NCBI RefSeq assembly: GCF_015565955.1
Contig: NZ_CP064760.1
Coordinates: 496,001-560,000 of the forward strand
Length of the DNA: 64,000 nt
Direction of reading: 5' to 3'
Source of the DNA: Microbacterium schleiferi
GTDB taxonomy: Bacteria > Actinomycetota > Actinomycetes > Actinomycetales > Microbacteriaceae
Shown: positions 62,536 through 64,000 of the stretch, piece by piece
Layout of the letters: the number at the start of each line of letters is the position of its first letter
Position numbering within the stretch: the first letter of the stretch is position 1
Notes under the pieces: generated by a model
Databases searched by the model: none
Told to the model about the DNA's origin: nothing
Seen by the model: the letters and a program-made list of their open reading frames with translations, nothing else
Translations under genes and position numbers: made by a program

Positions 62536-63671
62536 GCGTCATGCCCGGATCCCGGTTGCCGGAGGGGATGCTGCGGGAGGCATCCGTTGATGTCGCTGCG
62601 ATCGCGGCGAACGTGCAGCACCTGCGGCGGATGACGAACTCCGAGGTCATCGCCGTCGTGAAGGCCGACGGCTACGGACACGGCGCGACCCGGTCCGCCG
62701 TCGCCGCACTCGCAGGCGGCGCGACACGGATCGGTGTCTCGGACATCACCGAGGCCCTCGCGTTGCGCCGCGCGGGCATCACGGCTCCGGTCCTCGCGTG
62801 GCTGCATGCGCCCGGAGCCTCGTTCCGCGAGGCTGCCCACGCCGGCATCGAGCTCGGCATCTCGAGCTTCGACCAGTTGCAGCAGGCCGCCGCCGCGGCA
62901 TCCGTCGACAGGCCCGTCGGCGTGCACCTCAAACTCGAAACCGGACTCGCGCGCAACGGCATCGCACCCGCCGACTACGGCGTCGTCTTCGCCGAAGCCG
63001 CACGCCTCGAACGCATCGGCAAACTCCGCGTCATCGGGCTGTTCAGCCACCTCTCCAACACGAGCCCCGACGACGATCGCGCGGCGCTGCGGGTGTTCCT
63101 GGATGCCGCGGGCTCAGCCGCCGCGCTCGGTCTCGCGCCGCCGCTTCGGCACCTCGCCGCCACCCACGCCGCGATCGCCCTGCCCGAGACGCGGCTCGGC
63201 TGCGTACGGGTGGGGATCGGGATCTACGGCCTGTCGCCGTTCGACGACCGCAGCTCCGCGGACCTGGGCCTGCGCCCTGCCATGACGCTGCGCGCGGCGG
63301 TGGCGGCGGTACGTCGCGTGGATGCCGGACACGGCGTCTCGTATGGGTACCAGCACCGCACCGAGCGCGAGAGCACCCTCGCGCTCATCCCGATCGGGTA
63401 CGCCGACGGTGTGCCGCGAAACGCCTCCGGTCGCGGGCCGGTCTGGATCGGCGGCAAGCCCTTCGCCGTCGCCGGCCGCATCGCGATGGACCAGTTCGTC
63501 GTCGACGTCGGCGACCACCCGGTCGCGGTCGGCGACGAGGCAGTGCTGTTCGGCGACCCCACGCTCGGCGTCCCGTCAGCCGATGACTGGGCCCGCGCCG
63601 CCGGCACGATCAACTACGAGATCGTGACCCGCATCGGTCCTCGCGTGCCGCGTCGGCAGGTCTCGTCGTGA
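62532..63671 (+). CDS. alr: Alanine racemase
   Basis: This 379-residue PLP enzyme supplies D-alanine for peptidoglycan. The PLP lysine is in AVVKADGYGHGA (about residue 44), the opposing catalytic Tyr in GVSYGYQHRTE, and the dimer-contributed segment RIAMDQFVVDVGD is present. Length is standard. It overlaps acpS upstream and tsaE downstream by four bases each, so acpS-alr-tsaE are one transcription unit. Confidence 0.97.
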   Translation: MSVMPGSRLPEGMLREASVDVAAIAANVQHLRRMTNSEVIAVVKADGYGHGATRSAVAALAGGATRIGVSDITEALALRRAGITAPVLAWLHAPGASFREAAHAGIELGISSFDQLQQAAAAASVDRPVGVHLKLETGLARNGIAPADYGVVFAEAARLERIGKLRVIGLFSHLSNTSPDDDRAALRVFLDAAGSAAALGLAPPLRHLAATHAAIALPETRLGCVRVGIGIYGLSPFDDRSSADLGLRPAMTLRAAVAAVRRVDAGHGVSYGYQHRTERESTLALIPIGYADGVPRNASGRGPVWIGGKPFAVAGRIAMDQFVVDVGDHPVAVGDEAVLFGDPTLGVPSADDWARAAGTINYEIVTRIGPRVPRRQVSS

Positions 63672-64000
63672 GCGGGCTCGACGAACTGATCGGCGAGCGC
63701 GAGGTCACGAGCCCCGCCGATATGCACGCTCTCGGGTGCAGATGGGGAGGATGCTGCGTCCGGGCGATCTCGTCGTGCTCACCGGGGTGCTCGGGGCCGG
63801 CAAGACGACCCTCACCCGCGGGATCGGTGAGGGACTCGGCGTGCGCGGACCCATCCAGAGCCCGACCTTCGTGCTGGCGCGGACGCATCCGTCTCTCGTC
63901 GGTGGTGCGCCGCTCGTGCACGTGGATGCCTACCGACTGGGCTCGCCAGCCGAACTCGACGACCTCGACATCGACTACGACGGATCTGTCGTCGTCGTCG
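63668..64000 (+). CDS. tsaE: tRNA threonylcarbamoyladenosine biosynthesis ATPase, partial and frameshifted
   Basis: The GTG at 63668 overlaps the alr stop. The start (GLDELIGEREVTSPADMHALG) leaves frame after HALG and resumes as VQMGRMLRPGDLVVLTGVLG, then GAGKTTLTRGIGEGLG (Walker A) and PTFVLARTHPS, VHVDAYRLGSPAELDDLDID, all typical of TsaE. Adding one G to the GGG run at 63734-63736 restores the frame. TsaE helps make the t6A modification of tRNA and is normally essential, so the shift is probably a sequence error. The gene runs off the window end. Confidence 0.92.
   Translation, partial: MSGLDELIGEREVTSPADMHALGCRWGGCCVRAISSCSPGCSGPARRPSPAGSVRDSACADPSRARPSCWRGRIRLSSVVRRSCTWMPTDWARQPNSTTSTSTTTDLSSSS

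Overview
The window is high-GC DNA with actinobacterial gene style: frequent GTG starts, tight ATGA/GTGA stop-start overlaps and strong G/C in third positions. The housekeeping end (rplM, rpsI, glmM, ppx-like, coaA, glmS, acpS, alr, tsaE) and a sortase-type wall protein point to a Gram-positive actinomycete, most likely a Microbacteriaceae member close to Microbacterium. This is inferred from gene content and order, not from a database search. I saw no rRNA, tRNA, CRISPR array or complete insertion sequence.

Layout: (1) 155-10277, an exopolysaccharide/capsule locus: pyruvyl transferase, FrhB-like protein, a tandem glycosyltransferase and a flippase on the plus strand converge, across a perfect hairpin, on two glycosyltransferases and a Wzz/BY-kinase on the minus strand. 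The glycan genes up to 8846 look compositionally foreign; the kinase does not. (2) 10562-19911, a sugar import and catabolism operon: two TIM-barrel isomerase/epimerases, two Gfo/Idh/MocA dehydrogenases and a ribose-type ABC importer, transcribed divergently from a ROK regulator. The enzyme set matches the known levoglucosan-to-glucose route. (3) 19954-31880, an accessory zone: remnants of a desaturase/ferredoxin pair, five toxin-antitoxin loci (three PIN-domain pairs, YefM-YoeB, HipBA), two small membrane coiled-coil proteins, a pRiA4b ORF-3-like protein, a SWIM-SNF2 helicase and a tyrosine phosphatase, studded with a short dispersed repeat. (4) 31935-52946, envelope and regulation: Asp-box membrane protein, CPBP protease, ECF-type sigma factor with an Ig-fold membrane partner, a 2654-residue LPPTG wall protein, and four LuxR-type genes, one of them a doubly deleted relic, plus an MFS transporter. 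(5) 53091-64000, core genes for ribosome, cell wall, CoA and ACP maturation.

Two points affect how the rest is read. First, six genes carry a one-base frameshift that can be repaired by adding one G or C to a short G/C run. Two of them, rpsI and tsaE, are normally essential, so these are probably sequence errors and the other four apparent pseudogenes may be intact. Second, a HipA C-terminal relic sits at 10390-10560 and ends in the same repeat that ends the intact hipA at 30289, linking the repeat family to toxin-antitoxin turnover.
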